Part shown: piece after piece, positions 1-6,606 of the stretch
Layout: every line of letters begins with the position of its first letter
Numbering within the stretch: the first letter of the stretch is position 1
Assembly: GCA_026389975.1 (NCBI GenBank)
Contig: JAPLGV010000124.1
Span: forward strand, 1-11,490
Direction: 5' to 3'
Source of the DNA: Chloroflexota bacterium
Lineage (GTDB): Bacteria; Chloroflexota; Anaerolineae; Anaerolineales; Villigracilaceae
DNA: 11,490 bases
Translations under genes and position numbers: made by a program
Notes under the pieces: generated by a model
Seen by the model: only the letters and a program-made list of their open reading frames with translations
Told to the model about the DNA's origin: nothing
The model's database searches: none

Positions 1-93
1 CGCCCGCTTGTTACTGATATCAATGATGTTGATGAGGCGGCCATTACCTATGCAAATGGTCAAATGGTTGATTACACAGAGAAATTGCACTAA
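1..93 (+). CDS. C-terminal end of an unrecognised protein (partial)
   Basis: Frame 1 is open from the first base to a TAA at 91-93. It encodes 30 residues that start RPLVTDINDVDEA and end DYTEKLH, acidic and hydrophilic, with no membrane segment or cysteine. The start lies outside the window. A strong terminator follows 20 bases after the stop, as expected for a gene end. I do not recognise the family, so no function is proposed. That it is coding is supported by the open frame and the terminator; its identity is unknown. Confidence 0.6.
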   Translation, partial: RPLVTDINDVDEAAITYANGQMVDYTEKLH

Positions 94-113
94 ACCGATA
101 TTGGTCAACAACG

Positions 114-140
114 AAAACCGCCCCTTCTAGGGGCGGTTTT
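114..140 (+). terminator. Rho-independent terminator after the partial gene
   Basis: AAAACCGCCCC (114-124) pairs perfectly over 11 bp with GGGGCGGTTTT (130-140) around the 5-base loop TTCTA. The stem is GC-rich and ends in a short T run. The flanking A and T runs make it usable on either strand, but its place 20 bases after a plus-strand stop suggests plus-strand use. It insulates the cytochrome operon that begins at 164. Confidence 0.9.
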
Positions 141-151
141 CATCCTTCGAC

Positions 152-157
152 TATAAT
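152..157 (+). promoter_or_regulatory. Perfect -10 box for a probably leaderless cytochrome b transcript
   Basis: TATAAT stands at 152-157, with six bases between it and the ATG at 164. Transcription normally starts about seven bases after a -10 box, which puts the first transcribed base at or beside the A of the ATG. No Shine-Dalgarno sequence lies before the ATG, which fits a leaderless mRNA. No -35 hexamer is visible; the place where one would lie is inside the right arm of the preceding terminator. Confidence 0.6.
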
Positions 158-163
158 TTGGAC

Positions 164-1198
164 ATGCGCCCATCCTTTTTTCATCATCTCCATCCGCCTA
201 CCATCCCCGCCAGGCAGGCGCGCTTACGCTATACTCTGGCTGCCGGCGGCCTGGCGGTATTCCTGGTGCTGATTTTAGGGATTACAGGCATCCTGGAGAT
301 TTTCTACTACATCCCGACTCCCACAGAGGCCGGGAATTCCATTCAAACCCTGACTTTCCTCGTCCCCTTCGGCGGGCTGGTACGCAACCTGCACTTCTGG
401 TCCGCACAATTTCTGGTAATCGTCTCCATCGTCCATCCCTTGCGTGTGATCTTGACCGGCGCATATGCTCCACCGCGCCAGTTCAACTATTTGCTTGGCA
501 TGGGATTATTGGTACTGGCAATCCTGTTGGATTTTTCCGGCTATGTCTTACGTTGGGACGAGGGGATTCGCTGGGCACTAGTTACCGGAACCAATCTGCT
601 CAAATCCATCCCCCTGATCGGGAATGCGTTGTACACAATACTGGTTGGCGGGACTCAGCCCGGACTGGCAACTTTGATCCGTTTCTACGGCTGGCACATT
701 TTCGGTATGACACTTGCGGCGGGCATCCTGGTCGCCTGGCACATCTTTCGCCTCCGCAGGGACGGCGGAATTGCCGTCCCTCCCCCGCCCTTGCGGGAAG
801 ACCAGACGCGCATCACGCGTTTCGAACTTCTTCGCCGCGAGATTTTAGCCATGCTGCTGGCGTCAACTGCCTTACTCCTGCTCTCCACCTTCGCTCCGGC
901 GCCACTGGCTGCGCCAATCACTGCATCGGCCCCGGCCTCTGAGACGGCGCGCGCCCCCTGGTTCTTCCTGTGGGTTCAACAAATGCTAAAACTGGGCAAC
1001 CCTTTCTTCTGGGGTGTGGTCGTTCCACTGGCGGTTCTGGTTCTCTTTTCACTCATCCCCTATATTTTCCCCAAACCTGTCAAACCCGAACTGGGGCGTT
1101 GGTTTCCAAAGAGCAATCGCATCGCACAGGGAGTGGCTTTGTTCATCCTGCTATCTATTATTACCCTGACCCTTCTCGCTTTACTGCCCGCCTCCTGA
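164..1198 (+). CDS. Cytochrome b (fused b6/subunit IV type) of a Rieske/cytochrome b complex
   Basis: Membrane cytochrome b, likely the quinol-oxidising core of a bc-type complex; 344 residues from ATG 164. An in-frame TTG at 158 is possible, but the -10 box at 152-157 favours the ATG. The four heme b histidines are visible: H77 and H91 in helix B (14 apart, in HFWSAQ...VHPLRV) and H178 and H193 in helix D (15 apart, the b6-type spacing rather than the bc1 spacing). The motif IFYYIPTPTEA after helix A is typical of the family. Three further hydrophobic segments near 226-243, 281-302 and 319-341 match subunit IV, so the two halves are fused. The Qo-site PEWY motif reads APWF here (about 264-267). 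There is no cysteine anywhere, so the heme ci attachment cysteine of b6 (aligned with Ala27) is absent. First gene of a four-gene operon. The family is certain; the natural quinone is inferred to be menaquinone. Confidence 0.92.
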   Translation: MRPSFFHHLHPPTIPARQARLRYTLAAGGLAVFLVLILGITGILEIFYYIPTPTEAGNSIQTLTFLVPFGGLVRNLHFWSAQFLVIVSIVHPLRVILTGAYAPPRQFNYLLGMGLLVLAILLDFSGYVLRWDEGIRWALVTGTNLLKSIPLIGNALYTILVGGTQPGLATLIRFYGWHIFGMTLAAGILVAWHIFRLRRDGGIAVPPPPLREDQTRITRFELLRREILAMLLASTALLLLSTFAPAPLAAPITASAPASETARAPWFFLWVQQMLKLGNPFFWGVVVPLAVLVLFSLIPYIFPKPVKPELGRWFPKSNRIAQGVALFILLSIITLTLLALLPAS

Positions 1199-1207
1199 TA
1201 CCGAAAT

Positions 1208-2464
1208 ATGCGCCGTTATTTTCTACTTGCCGCCTCAATCTCTCTCTTGCTGGGTCTTCTCATCACAGCCTGGCAGGAAAGCCGCCATCCGAAGCCCATT
1301 GCCCTGACCCCAACGCTGACCAGCCAGGTGGAATATTGCCTGACATGCCACGCGGATCTGGCCGAGATAAGTTCGTCACATCCGGTCAACACATTTGGAT
1401 GTGTGATTTGTCATGGCGGTGAGCGTCTGGCCCTGGAGGCAAATCTGGCGCACAGCACGATGCGCGGCGGCAAGAACCCTTCGGATTTCTCGGTCGTCCA
1501 GGCTTCCTGCGGAGGGTCAAATTGCCATAGCGGCACGGCGGAAAATTCTCGCGACCACATCCAGCGCGCCACAACCAGCATCCAGGCAACCTACGCAGGC
1601 GCCATCGCGAACATTCGTTATACATTCGGCGTCCAACCGGACCTGAAGGCTGTCCTTGGCGTATTTGCCATCCGGGTGCCCGAGAGCACGAGTGCCATCA
1701 CAGAACTGGCGGCTTTTAATCCTACCCAGGAAACCAATCCTTTTGTCCAGGCTTTCGGCCAAAACTGTCTCACCTGCCATCTTTCCGCTCTGCCCCTGCC
1801 CGGAAGTGAATGTATCCGTTTTACCGGCTGCTCAGCTTGTCATACGCCCACGCAGTTTCCAGACCGTACGGACACTACACAGATACAATCGAACCAAATT
1901 CACAAGCTCACCACTGCGATTTCATATACCCAGTGCGACACCTGCCATAACCGCGGAAACTATAACTTGCGCACCATGACTTTCGAGCCGCGCCAGGACC
2001 TTCCCACTAACCGGTTACACGATTACTATCAACCTATCGCCCAGTTTACCAGTTGTGAGTGGATGCTCGATTGTGTTGACTGTCATACGCGTACCGAGGC
2101 CATGGGAGACGGGAATCTGTACAGTGTCAAAAAAGATATTCAATATCTTCAATGCAAAACCTGTCATGGCACGCTGAACGACCTACCACAGACTCGCACT
2201 CTGACCGACCCCAATGATCTCGCCTTTCGGCTCGCATTGCTCAACCCGGTCATTGACTTAAAGTTGGGCGACACGCTCCTCATCACAGAGAAAGCTGAAC
2301 CGCTCTGGAATATCCACGTTCTGCCAGACGGGACCTATGAACTGTTCGGCAAAGCGGACGGTCAGCGGTATGTTTTCCGCCCTGTCAAAGGCTCGGCCTG
2401 TTTGCAGGACCCGGTCCGGCAGGATTCGGGTTCCTGTCACCAATGTCACTCGGTGGAGAGATGA
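1208..2464 (+). CDS. Membrane-anchored multiheme cytochrome c (nine predicted hemes)
   Basis: 418 residues. A basic N-terminus followed by a hydrophobic stretch (about 4-22) is an export signal or, more likely, an uncleaved membrane anchor, as no clear cleavage site follows. Heme motifs: eight CXXCH at C44, C65, C187, C208, C243, C289, C316 and C410, plus a CX4CH (CGGSNCH) at C101. Cysteines 202, 283 and 398 lie outside heme motifs. The DCHTRTEAMGDG stretch after the C289 heme resembles doubled-CXXCH multiheme cytochromes. It begins nine bases after the cytochrome b stop, and its TGA overlaps the Rieske ATG, so it probably replaces cytochrome c1 or f as electron acceptor of that complex outside the cytoplasmic membrane. 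Two heme-free blocks (about 112-186 and 321-405) may be structural. No good Shine-Dalgarno precedes the ATG, so translational coupling is likely. Subfamily unknown. Confidence 0.9.
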   Translation: MRRYFLLAASISLLLGLLITAWQESRHPKPIALTPTLTSQVEYCLTCHADLAEISSSHPVNTFGCVICHGGERLALEANLAHSTMRGGKNPSDFSVVQASCGGSNCHSGTAENSRDHIQRATTSIQATYAGAIANIRYTFGVQPDLKAVLGVFAIRVPESTSAITELAAFNPTQETNPFVQAFGQNCLTCHLSALPLPGSECIRFTGCSACHTPTQFPDRTDTTQIQSNQIHKLTTAISYTQCDTCHNRGNYNLRTMTFEPRQDLPTNRLHDYYQPIAQFTSCEWMLDCVDCHTRTEAMGDGNLYSVKKDIQYLQCKTCHGTLNDLPQTRTLTDPNDLAFRLALLNPVIDLKLGDTLLITEKAEPLWNIHVLPDGTYELFGKADGQRYVFRPVKGSACLQDPVRQDSGSCHQCHSVER

Positions 2465-2883
2465 GCAATCGAACCCTGTCCCGTCGCGATTTTCTGAAAT
2501 TGGCCAGCGCTGCCATTCTGACCGCCAGCGGTCTGCTTGGACTGGAAGGCCTGTTTCGTTTCCTGAATACCCAAACTGAACCCCTCCCGCCGACCGAATT
2601 CGACCTTGGCCTGGCAAGCAATTATCCACCCGGCTCGCGCACGCTCCTTCCGGACATTCCGGCGCTTCTCCTGCACGCTCAAAGTGGATACTCGGCGATC
2701 AGCCTGGTTTGCACGCACCTAGGCTGTTCAGTGGAGAGTAAACCGGAAGGTTTTGCCTGTCCGTGTCACGGGTCCAGGTTTGATCCGCAGGGAAACGTTA
2801 CACGCGGCCCTGCAAATAAACCGTTACGCAGTCTGCGGGTTGAAGTCACATCCGATAACGAATTAAGGTTATATACGACTTGA
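2461..2883 (+). CDS. Rieske [2Fe-2S] iron-sulfur protein with Tat signal
   Basis: 140 residues from ATG 2461. This start overlaps the upstream stop as ATGA, has GGAGAG just before it, and places the twin-arginine motif SRRDFLK at residues 7-13 followed by a hydrophobic segment (about 14-33). An upstream ATG at 2443 adds six residues and is less likely. The cluster motifs are CTHLGC (C84, H86, C89) and CPCHGS (C100, C102, H103). By family knowledge C84, H86, C100 and H103 bind the cluster and C89-C102 form the disulfide. The hydrogen-bonding serine after CHG is kept (S105), but the tyrosine two residues later in high-potential Rieske proteins is phenylalanine here (F107), consistent with a lower potential and menaquinol use. 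It is folded in the cytoplasm and anchored outside by the uncleaved Tat helix, beside cytochrome b. At 140 residues it is short for the family. Confidence 0.95.
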   Translation: MSNRTLSRRDFLKLASAAILTASGLLGLEGLFRFLNTQTEPLPPTEFDLGLASNYPPGSRTLLPDIPALLLHAQSGYSAISLVCTHLGCSVESKPEGFACPCHGSRFDPQGNVTRGPANKPLRSLRVEVTSDNELRLYTT

Positions 2884-2913
2884 CCCTTTCGCTGGGACCA
2901 AAAGGAGTCTAAT

Positions 2914-3501
2914 TTGTCCATTGCATTATCCGAACTTCTCAAACTGTCGTCCGCGCGTCACAGCCATCTCTGCCCGCGCCAGGTACTGGGAGTGCGTATG
3001 GGCTTGGCCGGGTTGGCCGCCATTGGCCTGGAAGCGCCCATGCCTCACAAAGCAGCCCTGGTGGTAATTGAATCCGATGGATGTTTCGCCGATGGAATTG
3101 AAGTTGCCACAGGTGCAATGGTAGGACATCGCACGCTGCGTTTGGCTGACCAGGGTAAAATTGCCGCCACTTTTGCAAATGTGAAGACCGGAGTTGCCGT
3201 CCGGTTGGCCCCTCGGCTGGATGTCCGGCAACGGGCTCTCGCCTATGCCCCGGATGTGAAAAAGAAATATTATGCCCAGTTAAAGGGGTATCAAGTTATG
3301 CCGGAGATAGAACTATTCTCCTTCCACGAAGTCACTCTGGATCCATCCCTGGAAGCGATTATCAGCCGACCCGGGGTTCGGAAAAAATGCGCCCGGTGCG
3401 GGGAGGAAATCATTAACGAGCGGCAGGTATTTGCAAACGGTGTAACCTTATGTAAAACTTGTGCGGGGATTGGTTATTACCGGTTGAAGCCTGTATCGTA
3501 A
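2914..3501 (+). CDS. FmdE-family metal-binding protein with C-terminal zinc ribbon
   Basis: 195 residues from a TTG start, decided by AAAGGAG at 2901-2907, six bases upstream. The N-terminal part carries the FmdE signature HSHLCPRQVLGVRMG (H16, H18, C20) and a second conserved block, ESDGCFADGIEVATG, with C57. These histidines and cysteines are the expected metal site. The C-terminal part has two CXXC pairs, C159/C162 and C180/C183, a zinc ribbon of the kind found in many bacterial FmdE proteins. FmdE was named from formylmethanofuran dehydrogenase operons of methanogens. In bacteria it often lies near molybdenum or tungsten enzymes, but its biochemical role is not settled. It starts 30 bases after the Rieske stop and looks like the last gene of the cytochrome operon, so a role in metal handling or maturation of that complex is possible but only inferred. 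Confidence 0.85.
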   Translation: MSIALSELLKLSSARHSHLCPRQVLGVRMGLAGLAAIGLEAPMPHKAALVVIESDGCFADGIEVATGAMVGHRTLRLADQGKIAATFANVKTGVAVRLAPRLDVRQRALAYAPDVKKKYYAQLKGYQVMPEIELFSFHEVTLDPSLEAIISRPGVRKKCARCGEEIINERQVFANGVTLCKTCAGIGYYRLKPVS

Positions 3502-3691
3502 AGACTAAATCCTAACTTGGAAAATCCCCGGATAGAGAGAAAGTATGGGGGTGTTGGGCGGGCTTCATCCGCCCACCACCCCCTATTTACCCCATCACCA
3601 CGGCGATTCCCAGAAAACCTTTCCAGTTCACATTAAACTCGGAGTTTATGCCTGTATAATTGGACGGTTATCTCAGAATCTGGAGCATTGT
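3502..3691 (+). promoter_or_regulatory. Intergenic region before the MATE gene, with -10 box and ribosome binding site
   Basis: TATAAT at 3655-3660 is a perfect -10 box. The best -35 candidate is weak (TTAAAC at 3633-3638, spacer 16). GGAG at 3682-3685 lies six bases before TTG 3692, which sets the MATE start downstream of the promoter. A longer reading frame from ATG 3545 would cross the hairpin at 3547-3583, the promoter and this binding site, and would add a non-conserved, proline- and histidine-rich leader, so it is not used. Confidence 0.5.
3547..3583. repeat. GC-rich 15-bp imperfect palindrome (hairpin)
   Basis: GGGGGTGTTGGGCGG (3547-3561) pairs with CCGCCCACCACCCCC (3569-3583), 14 of 15 positions, around the loop GCTTCAT. 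No T run follows (CTATTTACCCC), so it is not a standard terminator. It may stabilise the 3' end of the cytochrome operon transcript or be a REP-like dispersed palindrome. Part of the left flank (AAGTATGGGGGTG, from 3541) recurs at 6446-6458. Confidence 0.7.
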
Positions 3692-5086
3692 TTGATTTCA
3701 TTTTTTGAACGTGTGGTTGATTTCTACCGGGACCGGGAGTATTTCCGCCTGCTGATCAAATTTGCCCTGCCGCTTGCATTGCAAAGCCTGATCACATCGT
3801 CGCTCAATATGGTGGGCGTGATCATGATCGGGCAGTTGGGTGAAACTTCTGTTGCGGCAGTGGGGCTGGCGAATCAGGTCTGGTTCCTGCTCAACCTCCT
3901 GTTGTTTGGCATTGTCAGCGGCTGTGCCATGTTTGTGGCGCAATTGTGGGGAAAGAAAGACATCCCCAATGTCCGCCGCGTCCTGGGATTGGCCGTCAAG
4001 CTGGGACTGATAGCCGCGCTGGTATTTTGGACCCTGGCGACGTTCTTTCCGGGTGCAGTGTTGCGGCTGTACACCGAAGACGCGGCAGTCATCGAATTGG
4101 GCAGTCAATACCTGTGCATTTATGGCTGGTCCTATGGCTTTTATGCCATTTCCGCCGCATACGGCGTCAGTCTGCGCTCGACCGGCTACGTCCGTTTGCC
4201 ATTGGCTGTCAGCACTGCCGCGCTGGGATTGAACATCTTGATCGCCTATCCGTTCATTTTTGGCTGGGAAGCGGTTGGACTTCCTGCACTTGGGGTTAAC
4301 GGCGCGGCGATTGCAGGACTCGTTGCACGCGTCCTGGAATGTCTGGCGATGCTGGGGGCCGTTTACTGGGACCGGCTGAACCCGTCTGCGGCTTCGCTGC
4401 GCGACCTGCTGGAATTGGATTTCAAGTTTATGGCGTCGGTGCTCAAACCGGTCTTACCGGTTATCGCCAATGAGTTCCTGTGGTCCATGGGCGTCACCAC
4501 CTATAGTGCCATCTATGCCCATATCGGGACCAGCGCCATCGCCGCCATCAACATTGTCTCGACGATTGATCAATTGGCGTTCGTGGTCTTTCTCGGCATC
4601 GGGAGTGCGACTGCCATTCTGGTCGGCAACCTAATCGGTCAGGGTGAAAATGAAAAGGCATACCGCTATGCCGGTCGTTCGCTCGGATTGCAAATTACCG
4701 GGGCGGCTTTGATGGGTTTGCTGGTCTATTTGTTTGCAGGGAACCTTTTTCAGTTTTTTAAAGTTTCGCCGGAAGTAATCGTAGACGCCCGCAATATCCT
4801 GACCGTCCTAGCGCTGGGCATGTCGGTACGCTCGGCCAACCACGTCATCATCATCGGCATCCTGCGCTCTGGCGGGGACACACGTTTCTCGCTTGTCCTG
4901 GACGGTTTCGTTATTTGGCTTGTGGGCGTCCCGGTCACAGCGGCGGGTGCGTTCCTATTCCACCTCCCCGTTCACCTTGTGTATGCACTGACTCTAAGCG
5001 AGGAAGTCACCAAGTTTGCTGTGGGGCTGGGGCGCTACTTTTCGAGGAAATGGATTAACGATCTCACTAAAAGGGTGGCAGAATAG
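3692..5086 (+). CDS. MATE-family multidrug/metabolite efflux transporter
   Basis: 464 residues from TTG 3692, the usual length for MATE proteins. Start chosen because GGAG lies six bases upstream, downstream of a -10 box, and the protein then opens with the normal short amphipathic leader (ISFFERVVDFYRDREYFRLL) before helix 1. Family features include LPLALQSLITSSLNMVGVIM, IGQLGETSVAAVGLANQVWF and, in the second half, GTSAIAAINIVSTIDQLAFV, the two six-helix halves expected of this fold. MATE proteins export cationic or neutral small molecules across the inner membrane using sodium or proton gradients; substrate and coupling ion cannot be read here. The TAG stop directly abuts the ATG at 5087, so the gene is co-transcribed with the kynureninase gene. 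That pairing hints at, but does not show, export of a tryptophan-derived compound. Confidence 0.9.
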   Translation: MISFFERVVDFYRDREYFRLLIKFALPLALQSLITSSLNMVGVIMIGQLGETSVAAVGLANQVWFLLNLLLFGIVSGCAMFVAQLWGKKDIPNVRRVLGLAVKLGLIAALVFWTLATFFPGAVLRLYTEDAAVIELGSQYLCIYGWSYGFYAISAAYGVSLRSTGYVRLPLAVSTAALGLNILIAYPFIFGWEAVGLPALGVNGAAIAGLVARVLECLAMLGAVYWDRLNPSAASLRDLLELDFKFMASVLKPVLPVIANEFLWSMGVTTYSAIYAHIGTSAIAAINIVSTIDQLAFVVFLGIGSATAILVGNLIGQGENEKAYRYAGRSLGLQITGAALMGLLVYLFAGNLFQFFKVSPEVIVDARNILTVLALGMSVRSANHVIIIGILRSGGDTRFSLVLDGFVIWLVGVPVTAAGAFLFHLPVHLVYALTLSEEVTKFAVGLGRYFSRKWINDLTKRVAE

Positions 5087-5122
5087 ATGGTTCTCTGGGA
5101 ATTGCCTGTTGATGGAGTACAA

Positions 5123-6391
5123 ATGGAATTCGATCCTTCCCGTTCATTCGCCAGACGTCTTGATAAACAAGACTCTCTATCGCCCTTTCGTACCCGCTTC
5201 GCTATCCCCGAGCCCGACCTGGTCTACTTGGATGGCAATTCGCTAGGCCGTCAGACGTTCGCATCTGCTGAGCGCCTTCAACGCCTGACGGAGGAGTGGG
5301 GCCGCGACCTGATCCGCGGCTACAACCAGGATTGGTGGCAGGCTCCCGGACGCGTTGGGGAGAAGATTGCCCGGTTGGTGGGAGCCAGCCCGGGTCAAAT
5401 CGTGGCCAGTGACACGGTCTCGGTTAATTTGTTCAAGCTCACTGCCGCGGCATTGGCACTGGATCCCGGGCGCACAAAGATCGTCACCGACACGCTCAAC
5501 TTCCCATCCGATCTGTACATCCTGCAAGGACTCGTCCGCATGCTTGGCGATCGTCATACCATTGTACGCATCGGCTCGAAGGACGGCGATGTCACCCCCG
5601 ACCTGGACGCCCTGGATGCCGCCATTACCAAGGATACGGCCCTCATCACCCTTTCCCATGTCACCTTCAAATCTGGCTATCTGTACGACATGGCCGCCAT
5701 CACCGAACTTGCTCACAGCCGCGGCGCTCTGGTGCTGTGGGATTTGAGTCACTCGGCCGGAGCGGTGCCGGTGGTGCTGGACGCTTGCAATGCCGATTTC
5801 GCTATTGGCTGCACCTATAAGTATCTGAATGGCGGCCCCGGCTCACCGGCTTTCCTGTACGTTTGCAAGAACCTGCAGGAGCAGGTTGTATCACCCATCT
5901 GGGGTTGGTGGGGACAGAAAGAGCCCTTCGCCTTTGGCCTGGACTACCTGCCCGCCCCGGGTATCACCCGCTTTCTAACCGGTTCCCAGCCAATTGTTTC
6001 TCTGCTGGCTATGGAAGCCGCCCTGGACACCTTGTTGGAAGCAGGCATGGATTCCCTGCGGACAAAATCGCTGCAATTGAGCGAATACCTCATTTACTTG
6101 ACCGGGGAATTCCTCGCCCCGCTGGGTTTCACGCTCGGTACTCCACGCATCCGTGAACGGCGCGGATCGCACGTCAGCCTCCGCCACCCGGAGGGCTACC
6201 GTATCAACCGTGCCTTAATTGAGGAGATGAAAGTCATCCCCGATTTCCGCGAACCAGACAATCTGCGCCTCGGCTTGACCCCGCTCTACACCACCTTTGG
6301 CGAGATCTGGGAGGGCATTGACCGCATCCGCCGGACAGTGACAGAGAAACGCTACGAGAAGTATCCAACCCAACGACTGACCGTCACCTGA
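5123..6391 (+). CDS. kynU: Kynureninase
   Basis: PLP-dependent hydrolase that splits kynurenine into anthranilate and alanine (or 3-hydroxykynurenine into 3-hydroxyanthranilate) in tryptophan breakdown; cytoplasmic. 422 residues from ATG 5123, close to the family's usual size. Visible landmarks: YLDGNSLG (about 35-42), the WDLSHSAGA block with the PLP-contacting Asp about 207, the internal-aldimine Lys about 233 in GCTYKYLNGGPG, the GWWG segment (about 261-264), and the C-terminal RGSHVSLRHPEGYRI and DNLRLGLTPLY motifs. ATG 5123 is preferred because GGAG (5114-5117) precedes it and the protein then starts like other kynureninases; the ATG at 5087, abutting the MATE stop, is the alternative and adds 12 residues. 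No other kynurenine-pathway gene is in the window, so whether it serves catabolism, NAD synthesis or a secondary product is open. Confidence 0.93.
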   Translation: MEFDPSRSFARRLDKQDSLSPFRTRFAIPEPDLVYLDGNSLGRQTFASAERLQRLTEEWGRDLIRGYNQDWWQAPGRVGEKIARLVGASPGQIVASDTVSVNLFKLTAAALALDPGRTKIVTDTLNFPSDLYILQGLVRMLGDRHTIVRIGSKDGDVTPDLDALDAAITKDTALITLSHVTFKSGYLYDMAAITELAHSRGALVLWDLSHSAGAVPVVLDACNADFAIGCTYKYLNGGPGSPAFLYVCKNLQEQVVSPIWGWWGQKEPFAFGLDYLPAPGITRFLTGSQPIVSLLAMEAALDTLLEAGMDSLRTKSLQLSEYLIYLTGEFLAPLGFTLGTPRIRERRGSHVSLRHPEGYRINRALIEEMKVIPDFREPDNLRLGLTPLYTTFGEIWEGIDRIRRTVTEKRYEKYPTQRLTVT

Positions 6392-6535
6392 AATCCATCT
6401 AAAGATCTTCAAACCGCACAGCCCCCAGGGATTCCATCGCAGCATAAGTATGGGGGTGCAGAGCAGGCAAAGTCCATCCTGCCACCCATATCTTCCCCTC
6501 TATCAAGGAAATCTCAAAAGGCGCACAAAATCCCC
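6392..6535. other. Intergenic stretch after kynureninase, no convincing gene
   Basis: Nothing here has both a good start and a recognisable product. It contains an imperfect palindrome: ATGGG..TG....GCAGG (6450-6467) against CCTGCCACCCAT (6478-6489), preceded by AAGTATGGGGGTG, which also occurs at 3541-3553 before the other palindrome. No T run follows, so no clear terminator for the MATE-kynU transcript is seen. A minus-strand frame ending at 6399 is protein-like in its last 40 codons but has no ribosome binding site and overlaps the leader; it could be a gene relic. Confidence 0.4.
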
Positions 6536-6583
6536 TTGACAACTCCCCCACTCCAATGATAGACTCCGCCCCGTTAATATAAT
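6536..6583 (+). promoter_or_regulatory. Promoter-like boxes for the ABC exporter leader
   Basis: TTGACA at 6536-6541 is a perfect -35 box, followed after 18 bases by TAGACT (6560-6565), a four-of-six -10 match. A second, perfect -10 box TATAAT stands at 6578-6583 without a -35 at proper distance; transcription from it would start near 6590, just before the ribosome binding site at 6594. Either or both could drive the leader. No promoter-like sequence is visible between the terminator at 6756 and the ABC gene at 6801. Confidence 0.6.
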
Positions 6584-6606
6584 TCAAACGAAAGGAGGCG
6601 CTCTTC

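Noticed and set aside
3545..3691. Longer N-terminus for the MATE protein from ATG 3545
   Set aside because: It would cross a strong hairpin and a perfect -10 box, adds a leader unlike MATE proteins, and has no ribosome binding site; TTG 3692 has GGAG at ideal distance.
5243..5752. 169-codon minus-strand ORF inside kynureninase
   Set aside because: Lies wholly antisense to a clearly recognised gene, with low-complexity composition typical of a shadow frame in GC-rich DNA.
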